Assembly (NCBI GenBank): GCA_014729455.1
Contig: WJJW01000486.1
Coordinates: 1 to 7,529 of the forward strand
Source: Candidatus Eiseniibacteriota bacterium
GTDB lineage: Bacteria; Eisenbacteria; RBG-16-71-46; CAIMUX01; VGJL01
Reading direction: 5' to 3'
Length of the DNA stretch: 7,529 bases
The notes under the pieces: model-generated
The model's database searches: none
What the model was told of the DNA's origin: nothing
Seen by the model: only the letters and a program-made list of their open reading frames with translations
Shown: positions 1 to 6,406 of the stretch, piece by piece
Layout: each line of letters starts with the position of its first letter
How positions within the stretch are numbered: position 1 is the stretch's first letter
Program-made: the position numbers and the translations under genes

Positions 1-2
1 AC

Positions 3-116
3 GGTCCTTGGTTCTTCCTGATCACAGCGCCGAGCCTGATCTTCCTCGTCTGCGGTTTCGCGGGAACGAGGAAGGGAACCGACCGAAGTAGCAACCCAGG
101 ACGCACCCCATGTTGA
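3..116 (+). CDS. C-terminal end of a probable membrane protein (partial)
   Basis: The third frame is open from the left edge to a TGA at 114-116 and gives 37 residues. The first part is strongly hydrophobic (WFFLITAPSLIFLVCGFAG), like a last transmembrane helix. It is followed by a basic, polar tail (TRKGTDRSSNPGR). Third codon positions are mostly G or C, as in the neighbouring genes. Its stop lies just inside the next gene, overlapping that gene's ATG by 7 nt, which would suggest co-transcription. The family cannot be named from so short a tail. The second frame is also open until a TAG at 89-91, so the assignment is tentative. Confidence 0.35.
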   Translation, partial: GPWFFLITAPSLIFLVCGFAGTRKGTDRSSNPGRTPC

Positions 117-889
117 GAATCGGTCTTCTCTCCGACATCCACGCGCACCGGCACGATCAGGAGGAGGACGTCGATGCGCTCATCCAGCACATCAACGCCC
201 AGCCGGCTCCGGATGTCCTGGTCTGCGCGGGCGACATCTCGCACCACACCGGCGAGGTCGACCGGTTTCTGCGTAGGATTCACCACGACGCCCCGAAATG
301 CTGGGTTCCGGGAAACCACGACGTCTGGGTGATTGATCGGGAATCGGACGAGGACTCGGCTCAGTTACGCTACGAGCAGGTGTTTCCTAGAATCTCCGCG
401 GAAGCGGGGTGGTGGTATCTCCCCGGCAATCCCCTTCCCTTGGCGAACACGGATCTCGCGATCGTTGGAAGCATCGGATGGTTCACCGGCGAAGGATTCT
501 CGGAGTGGTTTGATCAGCCGTCGGGACAAAGGGACATGGACCTGGCGCACCGCCTCGCGGAAGCTCTCCGCGCAGACGTCGCCCGCCTGCCGAGCGCGAC
601 GCGTCTGATCATCGTCACGCATCACGTCGGCCATCGATCCGCTCCGTCGCACGACCCGACGCAGGGGAATGTCTGGAGCAGCGCGCTCGAAGAGTTGATC
701 GAGGACCTCGCGGATCGCGTCGTGGCGGTCCTGCATGGACATCGCCATGTTCGCTACGAGCCGAGGTGCATCGACGGAAAGCTCTTCGCGGCCCATCCGT
801 TCGGCTATCCGCATCAGCACTCAAGGGTCGAGGATGGATACCGCGTCGTTGTACTTCCGAATGACAGCGGACACGAGCAAACGAGATGA
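110..889 (+). CDS. Calcineurin-like metallophosphoesterase
   Basis: This is a 259-residue protein of the calcineurin-like phosphoesterase superfamily, which hydrolyses phosphomono- or phosphodiesters with a two-metal centre. The metal-binding signatures appear in the right order: D9-x-H11 (SDIHAH), G41-D42 (AGDIS), G68-N-H-D71, H171-H172 (VTHHVGH) and G210-H-R-H213. All blocks are intact, so it should be catalytically competent. It has no signal peptide or membrane helix and is probably cytosolic. The ATG at 110 puts the first motif at the usual distance from the N terminus. Only a weak AGGA (98-101) precedes it. The substrate cannot be told from sequence: members of this superfamily act on nucleotides, cyclic nucleotides, phosphoproteins or nucleic acids. 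The gene follows a probable membrane protein with a short overlap. Confidence 0.9.
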   Translation: MLRIGLLSDIHAHRHDQEEDVDALIQHINAQPAPDVLVCAGDISHHTGEVDRFLRRIHHDAPKCWVPGNHDVWVIDRESDEDSAQLRYEQVFPRISAEAGWWYLPGNPLPLANTDLAIVGSIGWFTGEGFSEWFDQPSGQRDMDLAHRLAEALRADVARLPSATRLIIVTHHVGHRSAPSHDPTQGNVWSSALEELIEDLADRVVAVLHGHRHVRYEPRCIDGKLFAAHPFGYPHQHSRVEDGYRVVVLPNDSGHEQTR

Positions 890-1011
890 CCGCCCGTGTC
901 GCACGGATGGACGGAATGGCGGGGAACCGGTACCGTCGCTCCCGTGGCCTCTCAGGGAACGGTCCCGCGCTCCTACGCCCGGGCGAAGTCCATGGGGCGA
1001 CTCCGAGCCCT

Positions 1012-1017
1012 GGAGGG
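1012..1017 (+). promoter_or_regulatory. Ribosome binding site deciding the start of the SnoaL-like frame
   Basis: GGAGGG lies 6 nt before the ATG at 1024. It supports that start over the upstream in-frame ATG at 886, which overlaps the stop of the metallophosphoesterase gene. The 46 codons between the two starts encode an arginine-, proline- and glycine-rich stretch with no domain character. Confidence 0.5.
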
Positions 1018-1023
1018 CCCGCG

Positions 1024-1242
1024 ATGAAGGCTTCTGATCCAAGCGACCTTGGCACCCGGTATGCCGCAGCCTGGGGCAGTCAAGATCCGGAGAGCCTCGC
1101 ATCTTTCTTCTCCGAGAAGGGGACTCTTACGGTGAACTCGGGGACTCCAACGGTTGGGCGCGCAGAGATCGCCGAGACGGTCGGTGGTTTCATGGCGGCG
1201 TTTCCGGACATGGTTGTGGCGATGGAGTCGGTCCCCCCGTGA
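1024..1242 (+). pseudogene. Truncated SnoaL/NTF2-like protein
   Basis: The frame gives 72 residues with the N-terminal half of a SnoaL-like (NTF2-fold) domain. The helix TRYAAAWGSQDPESLASFF is followed by the strand KGTLTVNSG, the VGRAEIAETVGGFM helix, and the AFPDMVVAMESV strand. Complete members are usually about 120-140 residues. Here the frame ends right after the AFPDM block, at a TGA (1240-1242) next to a run of six C (1233-1238). Reading one base differently across that run gives PRDRSQIVEAEA and a stop at 1325-1327. PRDR is weakly like the expected next strand, but the rest does not resemble the family. I infer a decayed or frameshifted gene. A genuine short protein or a sequencing error in the C run remains possible. 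No catalytic role can be assigned. Confidence 0.55.
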
Positions 1243-1337
1243 TCGGAGCCAGATTGTCGAGGCCGAGGCGCGTGCAGGGTCACCGGATCTTCTCACTCCA
1301 CCCGGGCGAGGGACGATTCCTCGCTGACAGAGCAATG

Positions 1338-1343
1338 AAGGAG
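1338..1343 (+). promoter_or_regulatory. Ribosome binding site of the CPBP protease gene
   Basis: AAGGAG lies 6 nt before the ATG at 1350. It is a good Shine-Dalgarno match at a standard distance and fixes the start of the downstream membrane protein. Confidence 0.6.
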
Positions 1344-1349
1344 TGAAAG

Positions 1350-2069
1350 ATGCCGAGCCTGGGTGACCACCTGCTCGTCGCGCTGATCGCGGTGGCCTAT
1401 CCACTCTTCTTCACGGTGGGTTGGTTTCGAAGCGGGCGATCCCGGTTGGAGACGGGGGAAGCGGACTCCAGACGTCGCTTCTACTACCAGAGCATGATCG
1501 AACTGTGGTTGCTGACGCCGCTGGCCATCGCCTGGTGGCTCGGGTCGGGACGAGCCTTGTCGGCGGTCGGGCTCGGGCTGCCCGGTGGTTGGGCCTTCTG
1601 GGGAGGAGCGATCGTCGTCGTGGCGATCGCGTCCGGCCTTGGATACCAGGTCGCGACGGTACGTGCTTCGGCCGACGCGCGGGCGCAAGTGCGAAAGCAG
1701 TTCCGCGGCGTCTCCGCCCTGATGATCCCGCGCGGCGGGGGAGAGCGCCGGCTGTGGGTGGGGCTCAGCCTGACGGCCGGCTTCTGCGAAGAAGTCCTCT
1801 ACCGGGGGTATCTGCTCTGGTACTTGATGGTCTGGCTTCCCGCGCCGATCGCGGTGTTCGTCTCGGCGGTCCTCTTCGGGATGGCCCATCTCTACCTCGG
1901 ACTGGGCATCGGAGTGGTGCGCGCCACGATCGTTGGTGTGGTCCTGGGCGCGGCGTATCTGCTCACCGGCACCCTCTGGGTGCCGATCGCCATCCATGCC
2001 GTGGTGGATGTCGCGAGCGGCTTCACCGGGAGTTATGCGCTCGAGGAAGGCGGCTTGCGAGGCGGCTGA
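1350..2069 (+). CDS. CPBP family intramembrane metalloprotease
   Basis: This 239-residue integral membrane protein belongs to the CPBP (CAAX protease and bacteriocin-processing, Rce1/Abi) family. Hydrophobic helices lie near residues 6-25, 48-65, 80-98, 137-147, 155-176 and 184-206. The family signatures are complete: EEVLYRG at 147-153 (EExxxR), FGMAH at 176-180 (FxxxH), and HAVVD at 216-220 with the final His. These residues form the membrane-embedded catalytic site in the family. Bacterial members have been linked to peptide processing, bacteriocin immunity or maturation, and protein quality control. No bacteriocin-like peptide gene or prenylation substrate is visible nearby, so the substrate is unknown. 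The gene appears monocistronic: it has its own ribosome binding site, a broken gene upstream and 196 bases of intergenic DNA downstream. Confidence 0.88.
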   Translation: MPSLGDHLLVALIAVAYPLFFTVGWFRSGRSRLETGEADSRRRFYYQSMIELWLLTPLAIAWWLGSGRALSAVGLGLPGGWAFWGGAIVVVAIASGLGYQVATVRASADARAQVRKQFRGVSALMIPRGGGERRLWVGLSLTAGFCEEVLYRGYLLWYLMVWLPAPIAVFVSAVLFGMAHLYLGLGIGVVRATIVGVVLGAAYLLTGTLWVPIAIHAVVDVASGFTGSYALEEGGLRGG

Positions 2070-2213
2070 TCGCGAAACACCGCTCCGGCGCGAAGGGGGC
2101 GATCATCGGAGGTGTGATGAGTCCGCCGACCCGGGCGCTGCCAATCATCGCGGGCTCCTTCGATCTGGACGCTCTCCCCTCCCTCTGGAACGCCGGCCGT
2201 GTCATCGAGTGGG

Positions 2214-2233
2214 CCGGGAGCGCCGGATCCCGG
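2214..2233. repeat. Short inverted repeat upstream of the oxidoreductase gene
   Basis: CCGGGA (2214-2219) and TCCCGG (2228-2233) are perfect inverted copies around an 8-nt loop. The right arm falls where the -35 region of the putative promoter at 2254-2259 would be. It could be an operator or a weak hairpin closing the previous transcript. There is no T-run after it, so it is not a standard intrinsic terminator. In DNA this GC-rich such arms also arise by chance. Confidence 0.3.
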
Positions 2234-2253
2234 AGTAGCGGTCGCGCCTGCGC

Positions 2254-2259
2254 TATACT
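2254..2259 (+). promoter_or_regulatory. Possible -10 box for a leaderless GTG start
   Basis: TATACT matches the sigma-70-type -10 consensus at five of six positions and stands out in very GC-rich surroundings. It ends 6 nt before the GTG at 2266, so transcription would begin at or next to that codon. No Shine-Dalgarno sequence lies before the GTG or before the alternative ATG at 2287. A TG two bases too far upstream of the box (2249-2250) is at best a poor extended -10. No good -35 is seen 17 nt upstream. Confidence 0.4.
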
Positions 2260-2265
2260 CCTCCC

Positions 2266-3273
2266 GTGGAATCGTCCCCCCGCACGATGAAGGTCGTGGT
2301 CAACGCGCGCTACGGATCGCCCGACGTCCTCGAGATCCGCGAGGTCCCGAAGCCTGAACCGAGGCCGGGCGAGATCCTGATCCGTGTCCACGCGACGACC
2401 GTCACGCGGACCGACTGCGGCTTTCTCCGGGCCAGCCCCTTCTTCATCCGGTTCTTCACGGGGCTTCGTCGACCGAAAGCGACGATCCTCGGCATGGACT
2501 TCGCCGGCGAGGTCGAAGCGGTCGGTACCGGGGTGGGATCGTTCTCGCCCGGGGATCGGGTCTTCGGCATGTCGCCCGACATCTTCGGGGCGCACGCGGA
2601 GTACTTCCGCGTTTCCGAGCGGGGAGCGGTCGCGACGATCCCCGGAGGACTGCCGTACCGGGAGGCGGTGGTCTGCGAAGGGGCCTGGTACGCGAATGCG
2701 ATCCTGTCGCGGTTCGGGGTGGCGCTCGGCCAGCGCATTCTGATCTACGGCGCCTCGGGCGCCATCGGAACGGCGGCGGTTCAGCTCGCGAAGGCGCGCG
2801 GCGCGGAGGTCACTGCGGTCGTGGAGACGAAGCACCTGGACCTCGTCGATTCGCTCGGCGCCGATCACGTCGTCGACTACACGGCCGAGGACTTCACGAA
2901 GATCGGCGAGCAGTTCGATTTCGTCATGGACGCGGTCGGCAAGACGACGTTCTTCCGCTGCCGCAAGCTCCTCGAACCCGAGGGAATGTACGCGGCGACC
3001 GATCTCGGCCCCTGGGTCCAAAACCCGCTGCTCACGCTCTGGTCGGCGATCACGAAGAGCAACCGGGTCGTCTTCCCTCTGGCGACCGACGCTCGATCGT
3101 TCGTCGCGTTCCTGAGGGATCGACTGGAAACGGGAGAGATCCGCGCCGTAATCGACCGCACCTACCTGCTGGATGAGATCGCCGACGCCTACCGGTACGT
3201 CGAAACCGGCCGGAAGACCGGGATCGTCGTGGTCGACGTAGCGGGCGACGGCGTGGCGACGGAGGACCCGTGA
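2266..3273 (+). CDS. MDR-family NAD(P)-dependent alcohol dehydrogenase / quinone reductase-like protein
   Basis: This 335-residue protein belongs to the medium-chain dehydrogenase/reductase superfamily. The N-terminal GroES-like catalytic domain (about 8-130) carries GMDFAGEVEAVG at 76-87 and GDRVFG at 96-101. The Rossmann domain carries the nucleotide-binding turn YGASGAIG at 161-168, followed by AAVQLAKARGAEVTAV. The C-terminal part returns to the catalytic domain (IDRTYLLDEIADAYRYVETGRKTGIVVV). The structural-zinc cysteine cluster of classical alcohol dehydrogenases is absent. This points to the zinc-independent quinone oxidoreductase or enone-reductase side of the superfamily, which reduces activated C=C or quinones with NADPH. 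The substrate is unknown. The start is GTG at 2266; ATG at 2287 is the alternative and would shorten the protein by seven residues without touching the fold. The next gene begins one nucleotide after the stop, so the two are probably co-transcribed. Confidence 0.88.
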   Translation: MESSPRTMKVVVNARYGSPDVLEIREVPKPEPRPGEILIRVHATTVTRTDCGFLRASPFFIRFFTGLRRPKATILGMDFAGEVEAVGTGVGSFSPGDRVFGMSPDIFGAHAEYFRVSERGAVATIPGGLPYREAVVCEGAWYANAILSRFGVALGQRILIYGASGAIGTAAVQLAKARGAEVTAVVETKHLDLVDSLGADHVVDYTAEDFTKIGEQFDFVMDAVGKTTFFRCRKLLEPEGMYAATDLGPWVQNPLLTLWSAITKSNRVVFPLATDARSFVAFLRDRLETGEIRAVIDRTYLLDEIADAYRYVETGRKTGIVVVDVAGDGVATEDP

Positions 3274-3274
3274 G

Positions 3275-4096
3275 ATGCACATCCTCGACGTGACCCCCGA
3301 AACCGAACCGACTTTCCTTCGGTGCTTGCACGATGAGCGGCCGGATGATCCGCGCGTCGTCGCGCTCCGGCGACGCTGGGTCGACGCGCATCGCGATTCC
3401 GGCCTCCGCGCGAAGGTTTTGATCCTCGAGACGGGCGAGGTGGCCGGGATGTGCCAGTCCCTGCCGATCGAGCGGTCGCACCTGCTGGGACGCGATCTTC
3501 TCGCCATCCTCTGCATCTGGGTGCACGGTTACGATCATCACATCGGCAACCGCCAGGGAAACGGGTACGGGCGGCTCATCCTGGGGACGATCGAACGGGA
3601 AGCCCGCGCGTCGGGCTTCGCCGGCGTGGCGGCGTGGGGGATGGACTTTCCGTACTGGAACCCCGTCTCGTTCTACGAGCACATGGGCTACGAACGTGCC
3701 GACAAGCAAGGGATGGCGGTATTGGTCTGGAAGCCGTTCACGGCCACGGCCGCGCCGCCGCGATTCCATCGCGAGGTCCGCCGTCCCGAGCCCGGCGCCG
3801 AGAAGGTCTCCGTCACCATCTTTTGCAACGGCTGGTGCACGGGATCCTGCGAGGGGTGCATCAAGACGCGGGACGCCGTGGAAGGACTCGCCGATCGTAT
3901 AGACTACCGTGAGATCGACACCGCGGATCCCGAGGTGTTGCAGTCGTGGGGGATTTCCGAAGGGCTGTACGTCGAAGGGGAGTTGTACCGGCCGTACGAG
4001 CCGCCCTGCACCAGCGAGGTCCTGCGCCGAGATCTCCTGGAGCTCTGGCAAAACAAGCGCGGCGGGGGAAGGGCTCCGGGACGGGCGGAAGAATGA
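3275..4096 (+). CDS. GNAT acetyltransferase fused to a cysteine-rich thioredoxin-like (YoaP-like) domain
   Basis: This 273-residue protein has two parts. Residues about 1-155 look like a GNAT acyltransferase. NRQGNGYGRLILGTIEREA (92-110) resembles the acetyl-CoA pyrophosphate-binding loop and helix. WNPVSFYEHMGYERAD (128-143) is the typical C-terminal GNAT block. Residues about 177-260 form a second domain: strand VSVTIFCNGWC, helix, strand IDYREIDT, WGISEGLYVEGELYR, then PP-C. This order fits a thioredoxin-like fold such as the YoaP C-terminal domain known in some acetyltransferases. Four cysteines are clustered at C184, C188, C192 and C195, with another at C245 right after a PP pair. They could form a redox centre or a metal site. 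The start one base after the MDR gene's stop implies an operon. The acceptor substrate is unknown. The GNAT call is firm; the fold of the second domain is inferred. Confidence 0.78.
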   Translation: MHILDVTPETEPTFLRCLHDERPDDPRVVALRRRWVDAHRDSGLRAKVLILETGEVAGMCQSLPIERSHLLGRDLLAILCIWVHGYDHHIGNRQGNGYGRLILGTIEREARASGFAGVAAWGMDFPYWNPVSFYEHMGYERADKQGMAVLVWKPFTATAAPPRFHREVRRPEPGAEKVSVTIFCNGWCTGSCEGCIKTRDAVEGLADRIDYREIDTADPEVLQSWGISEGLYVEGELYRPYEPPCTSEVLRRDLLELWQNKRGGGRAPGRAEE

Positions 4097-4154
4097 GGAC
4101 CGACAAGCTCGAATCCAGGAAGTCCTTCCCGGGCGCATCCGGCCGGAAGCCCTC

Positions 4155-4166
4155 CCGGGATCCCGG
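4155..4166. repeat. 12-bp palindrome before the LysE-type exporter gene
   Basis: CCGGGATCCCGG is a perfect 12-bp palindrome in the 88-base gap between the GNAT gene and the exporter gene, 18 nt before the ATG at 4185. With no loop it cannot make a good RNA hairpin, but it could be a dimeric protein-binding site. Chance occurrence in GC-rich DNA is a serious alternative. Confidence 0.25.
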
Positions 4167-4184
4167 CCGCTCTCCTCGGCGGTA

Positions 4185-4805
4185 ATGCTCGAGCCCATCG
4201 CATTCGGGGCGAGCCTCGCCTTCGCCGCGGCCGTTCAACCGGGACCGCTCCAGGCCTACCTGTTCTCGCGCGTGGTCTCCCTCGGCTGGCGCCGAACCCT
4301 CCCCGCCTCTTTTTCGCCGCTCTTGAGCGACGGGCCGATCGCTTTGCTCGCCCTGCTGGTCCTCGGACGCCTCTCCCCGACCACCCAGAGCGTCCTCCGC
4401 GGCGCGGGAGGTCTGCTTCTCCTCTACCTCGCCTACGGAGCGTTCCGCCAATGGCGCCGGCCGGTGGCCGATCCGCTCGCACGGAAGGGGAAGGTCCCGG
4501 GAACGCTCCTGGAGGCCGCGCTGGTCAACCTCGTCAATCCGAACCCCTACCTCGGCTGGACGCTGATCCTCGGACCGGCCGTGATCGCCGCCTGGCGGGA
4601 GTCGCCGGAGCGGGGAGTCGCGGTCGTCGCCGCCTTCTACACGGTCATGGTGACGATGCTCGCCGTCCTGATCGTCGCATTCGGGAGCGCGAGGGTTCTC
4701 GGTGCCCGGTTCCAACGGGCGCTTCTGCTCCTCTCGGTCCTGATTCTGGCCGGGCTCGGCGCGTACCAGCTCGCGGTCTTCGTTCGGTACTTCAGTACGG
4801 CGTGA
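4185..4805 (+). CDS. LysE/RhtB-family amino acid exporter-like membrane protein
   Basis: This 206-residue membrane protein has the size and layout of the LysE/RhtB efflux superfamily, which exports amino acids or related small molecules. Near the N terminus is the family's PGP signature (VQPGPLQAYLFS, residues 17-28). SPLLSDGPIALLALLVLG follows in the second helix region, and NLVNPNPYLGWTLILGP (115-131) lies at the start of the fourth helix. Hydrophobic segments lie near 4-24, 44-62, 72-88, 122-138, 143-167 and 179-201. The frame is open far upstream, but the first 92 codons overlap the GNAT gene in another frame and look non-coding. The ATG at 4185 gives the usual family length. No strong Shine-Dalgarno sequence precedes it. 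The substrate cannot be deduced. Confidence 0.82.
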   Translation: MLEPIAFGASLAFAAAVQPGPLQAYLFSRVVSLGWRRTLPASFSPLLSDGPIALLALLVLGRLSPTTQSVLRGAGGLLLLYLAYGAFRQWRRPVADPLARKGKVPGTLLEAALVNLVNPNPYLGWTLILGPAVIAAWRESPERGVAVVAAFYTVMVTMLAVLIVAFGSARVLGARFQRALLLLSVLILAGLGAYQLAVFVRYFSTA

Positions 4806-4870
4806 CCTGCCCGGCAGACCACGGCGCGGGCCCGGATCGATGGTGTATCCTGGCTGGACTGGATGCGATC

Positions 4871-4878
4871 GAGGAGGT
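4871..4878 (+). promoter_or_regulatory. Strong ribosome binding site of the VOC gene
   Basis: GAGGAGGT lies 6 nt before the ATG at 4885 and decides that start over the in-frame ATG at 4840, which would add 15 residues of no domain character. A TATCCT at 4846-4851 could be a -10 box for this gene, but I see no -35 partner for it. Confidence 0.6.
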
Positions 4879-4884
4879 CCACCG

Positions 4885-5229
4885 ATGCGATTCGGCCACG
4901 TCGAGCTGCGGGTCGCCGATCCGCGACAGGCGCGGAAGTTCTATGAAGACGTTCTCGGCTTCGAGGTCGTCGCCGAGCAGGCCGAGGTCTTCATCTGGCT
5001 GAAGCTGGGCGAGGTCGAGCTGCTGCTGCGCCCGGGCGAGAACGTCGCCCGCTCCCCTTCGTTCGACGCGAGTCCGTCGAACATCGTGCTCTACACGGAG
5101 GACCTGCCCGGGGCGCAGAAGCGGCTCGAGGAGCGCGGCGTTCGCTTCGCGGGGGAGGATCAGGGGTGCCCGGTCTTCGCGGATCCGGACGGAAACTGGT
5201 TCCAGCTCGTCGACCCGGAGGGGGAGTGA
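4885..5229 (+). CDS. VOC family (glyoxalase/bleomycin-resistance fold) protein
   Basis: This 114-residue single-domain protein has two beta-alpha-beta-beta-beta halves typical of the vicinal oxygen chelate superfamily. HVELRVADPRQARKFYEDVLGFEVV (5-29) opens the first half and NIVLYTEDLPGAQKRLEERGVRF (66-88) the second. FADPDGNWFQLVDP (98-111) closes the fold. At the four positions that bind metal in glyoxalase-type members I see H5, E45, N66 and Q107. N66 is where His is often found, and Q107 is where Glu is usual. The site may therefore bind metal weakly or not at all, as in binding or resistance-type members. A function in electrophile or antibiotic binding is possible but not shown. It is preceded by an excellent ribosome binding site and followed after 40 nt by the antiporter gene. 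Confidence 0.85.
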   Translation: MRFGHVELRVADPRQARKFYEDVLGFEVVAEQAEVFIWLKLGEVELLLRPGENVARSPSFDASPSNIVLYTEDLPGAQKRLEERGVRFAGEDQGCPVFADPDGNWFQLVDPEGE

Positions 5230-5269
5230 TCCGGAGGCTGCCGCCCCGGACTGGAGGGCCCCCCGCCGC

Positions 5270-6406
5270 ATGACCGTCGCGACGATCCTGCTCTGCGCCG
5301 GGGGGCTCGCACTGTTGATCGTCGGTGCGGAGCTGCTGGTCCGGGGGGCTTCCCGTCTCGCCACCCGCCTGGGCATGTCGCAGCTCGTGATCGGCTTGAC
5401 CGTCGTCGCGTTCGGGACCAGCGCCCCGGAGCTGGCCGTGGCCCTCAAGGGGACCGTCTCCGATCACAGCGGGATCGCGCTGGGAAACATCGTCGGCAGC
5501 AACATCCTGAACGTCCTGATGATCCTCGGCCTGTCGGCGCTGATCGCCCCCCTGTTCGTCTCGAGGGCCCTCGTGCGCCGGGACGTCCCGGTGATGATCG
5601 GGGTCTCCGGGATCGTTCTCGTCCTCGGACTGGATCACCGGTTCGGCCGGCTCGACGGGCTCCTCCTCTTCGGGGGTCTCTTCGTCTATCTGGTGCTGAC
5701 GATCCGTCACGAGAAGCGGCGAACGGTGCCGCGCGAGCCGAACGACGAGGCCCGCACGAATCCGAAGCGCTCGATGAGGGGGGGACTGCTCGACCTCGCA
5801 TTCGTGCTTCTCGGAGTGCCGGTGATGGTCCTTGGAGCGCAGTGGCTCGTCGACGGGGCCGCCTCGATCGCCAAGGCGGCCGGGCTCAGCGACCTGGTGA
5901 TCGGTCTCACGCTCGTCGCGCTCGGGACCTCGATGCCCGAGGTCGTCACGTCGGTCACGGCAAGCCTCCGCGGCCAGCGGGACATCGCCGCCGGGAACGT
6001 GATCGGCAGCAACCTCTTCAACCTCCTCTGCGTGTTGGGCCTGGCGAGCTTCCTCTCGCCGGGCGGGATCGATGTTTCCGCGGCGGCGATCCGCTTCGAC
6101 CTGCCGATCATGGTGGTCGTCGCTTTCACCTGCCTTCCGATGTTCTTCACCGGCGGGCGGATCAGCAGGACGGAGGGAGGGATCCTCTTCCTCTACTACC
6201 TCGCCTACGCCGGCTACCTCGTCCTGGCGGCGACCGAGCACGACCATCTGCCCCGGTTCAGCGCCGTGATGCTCTATTTCGCCATTCCACTGACTCTGCT
6301 TACCTTGTTGATCGTCGCTGCGGGCGAGTTCGGGAGGCGTCGCCGGGCGCGGCCGGGGGGCAGCGACGGTGGCCCCCCCGGGGATCGGGAAGGAGGTCGT
6401 TCATGA
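5270..6406 (+). CDS. Calcium/sodium antiporter, YrbG-type CaCA family
   Basis: This 378-residue inner-membrane protein belongs to the Ca2+:cation antiporter superfamily, which extrudes Ca2+ in exchange for Na+ or H+. The internal duplication is plain. The first alpha-repeat has GLTVVAFGTSAPE (42-54) and GNIVGSNILN (72-81). The second has GLTLVALGTSMPE (212-224) and GNVIGSNLFN (242-251). The two GTSxPE glutamates (E54 and E224) and the GNxxGSN asparagines are the ion-coordinating residues of the family, and all are present. The two halves of about five helices are joined by a charged cytoplasmic loop (about 146-170). The C-terminal tail (354-378) is arginine- and glycine-rich. GGAGGG (5253-5258) lies 11 nt before the ATG. 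The stop overlaps the carbonic anhydrase start as ATGA, so translation of the two is probably coupled. Confidence 0.93.
   Translation: MTVATILLCAGGLALLIVGAELLVRGASRLATRLGMSQLVIGLTVVAFGTSAPELAVALKGTVSDHSGIALGNIVGSNILNVLMILGLSALIAPLFVSRALVRRDVPVMIGVSGIVLVLGLDHRFGRLDGLLLFGGLFVYLVLTIRHEKRRTVPREPNDEARTNPKRSMRGGLLDLAFVLLGVPVMVLGAQWLVDGAASIAKAAGLSDLVIGLTLVALGTSMPEVVTSVTASLRGQRDIAAGNVIGSNLFNLLCVLGLASFLSPGGIDVSAAAIRFDLPIMVVVAFTCLPMFFTGGRISRTEGGILFLYYLAYAGYLVLAATEHDHLPRFSAVMLYFAIPLTLLTLLIVAAGEFGRRRRARPGGSDGGPPGDREGGRS
6391..6397 (+). promoter_or_regulatory. Ribosome binding site of the carbonic anhydrase gene
   Basis: AGGAGGT lies 5 nt before the ATG at 6403 and inside the last codons of the antiporter gene. 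It fixes the anhydrase start. The frame is open much further upstream, but those codons lie within the antiporter gene and encode an arginine-rich non-domain sequence. Confidence 0.65.

Noticed and set aside
886..1023. In-frame N-terminal extension of the SnoaL-like frame starting at the ATGA overlap
   Set aside because: The 46 extra codons have no domain character, and a good ribosome binding site precedes the ATG at 1024.
2068..2104. GATCGC/GCGATC inverted arms after the CPBP gene as a terminator
   Set aside because: The arms are 6 bp apart by a 25-nt loop with little internal pairing and there is no T-run, so it does not look like an intrinsic terminator.
2117..2290. Possible 57-codon small ORF preceded by GGAGGTG
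   Set aside because: The Shine-Dalgarno-like sequence is only 3 nt from the ATG, the ORF runs through the inverted repeat and putative promoter and into the oxidoreductase gene, and the translation has no recognisable features.
2023..3516. Long antisense open frame of about 497 codons opposite the oxidoreductase gene
   Set aside because: It is rich in Arg, Asp and Glu with no domain motifs and lies opposite a gene with clear GroES-like and Rossmann motifs. Such frames are a by-product of high GC at third codon positions.
3050..4198. Antisense open frame of about 382 codons opposite the GNAT fusion gene
   Set aside because: It is rich in proline and arginine, without recognisable motifs, and covers the well-supported + strand gene.
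4991..6247. Long antisense open frame of about 418 codons opposite the Ca2+/Na+ antiporter
   Set aside because: It is a highly charged, low-complexity translation with no hydrophobic core. The + strand carries the intact duplicated antiporter motifs.
6371..6382. C-run followed by G-run near the end of the antiporter gene as a frameshift or hairpin site
   Set aside because: The antiporter frame stays open to a stop that overlaps the next start normally, so no frameshift is needed. The run encodes a glycine/proline tail.
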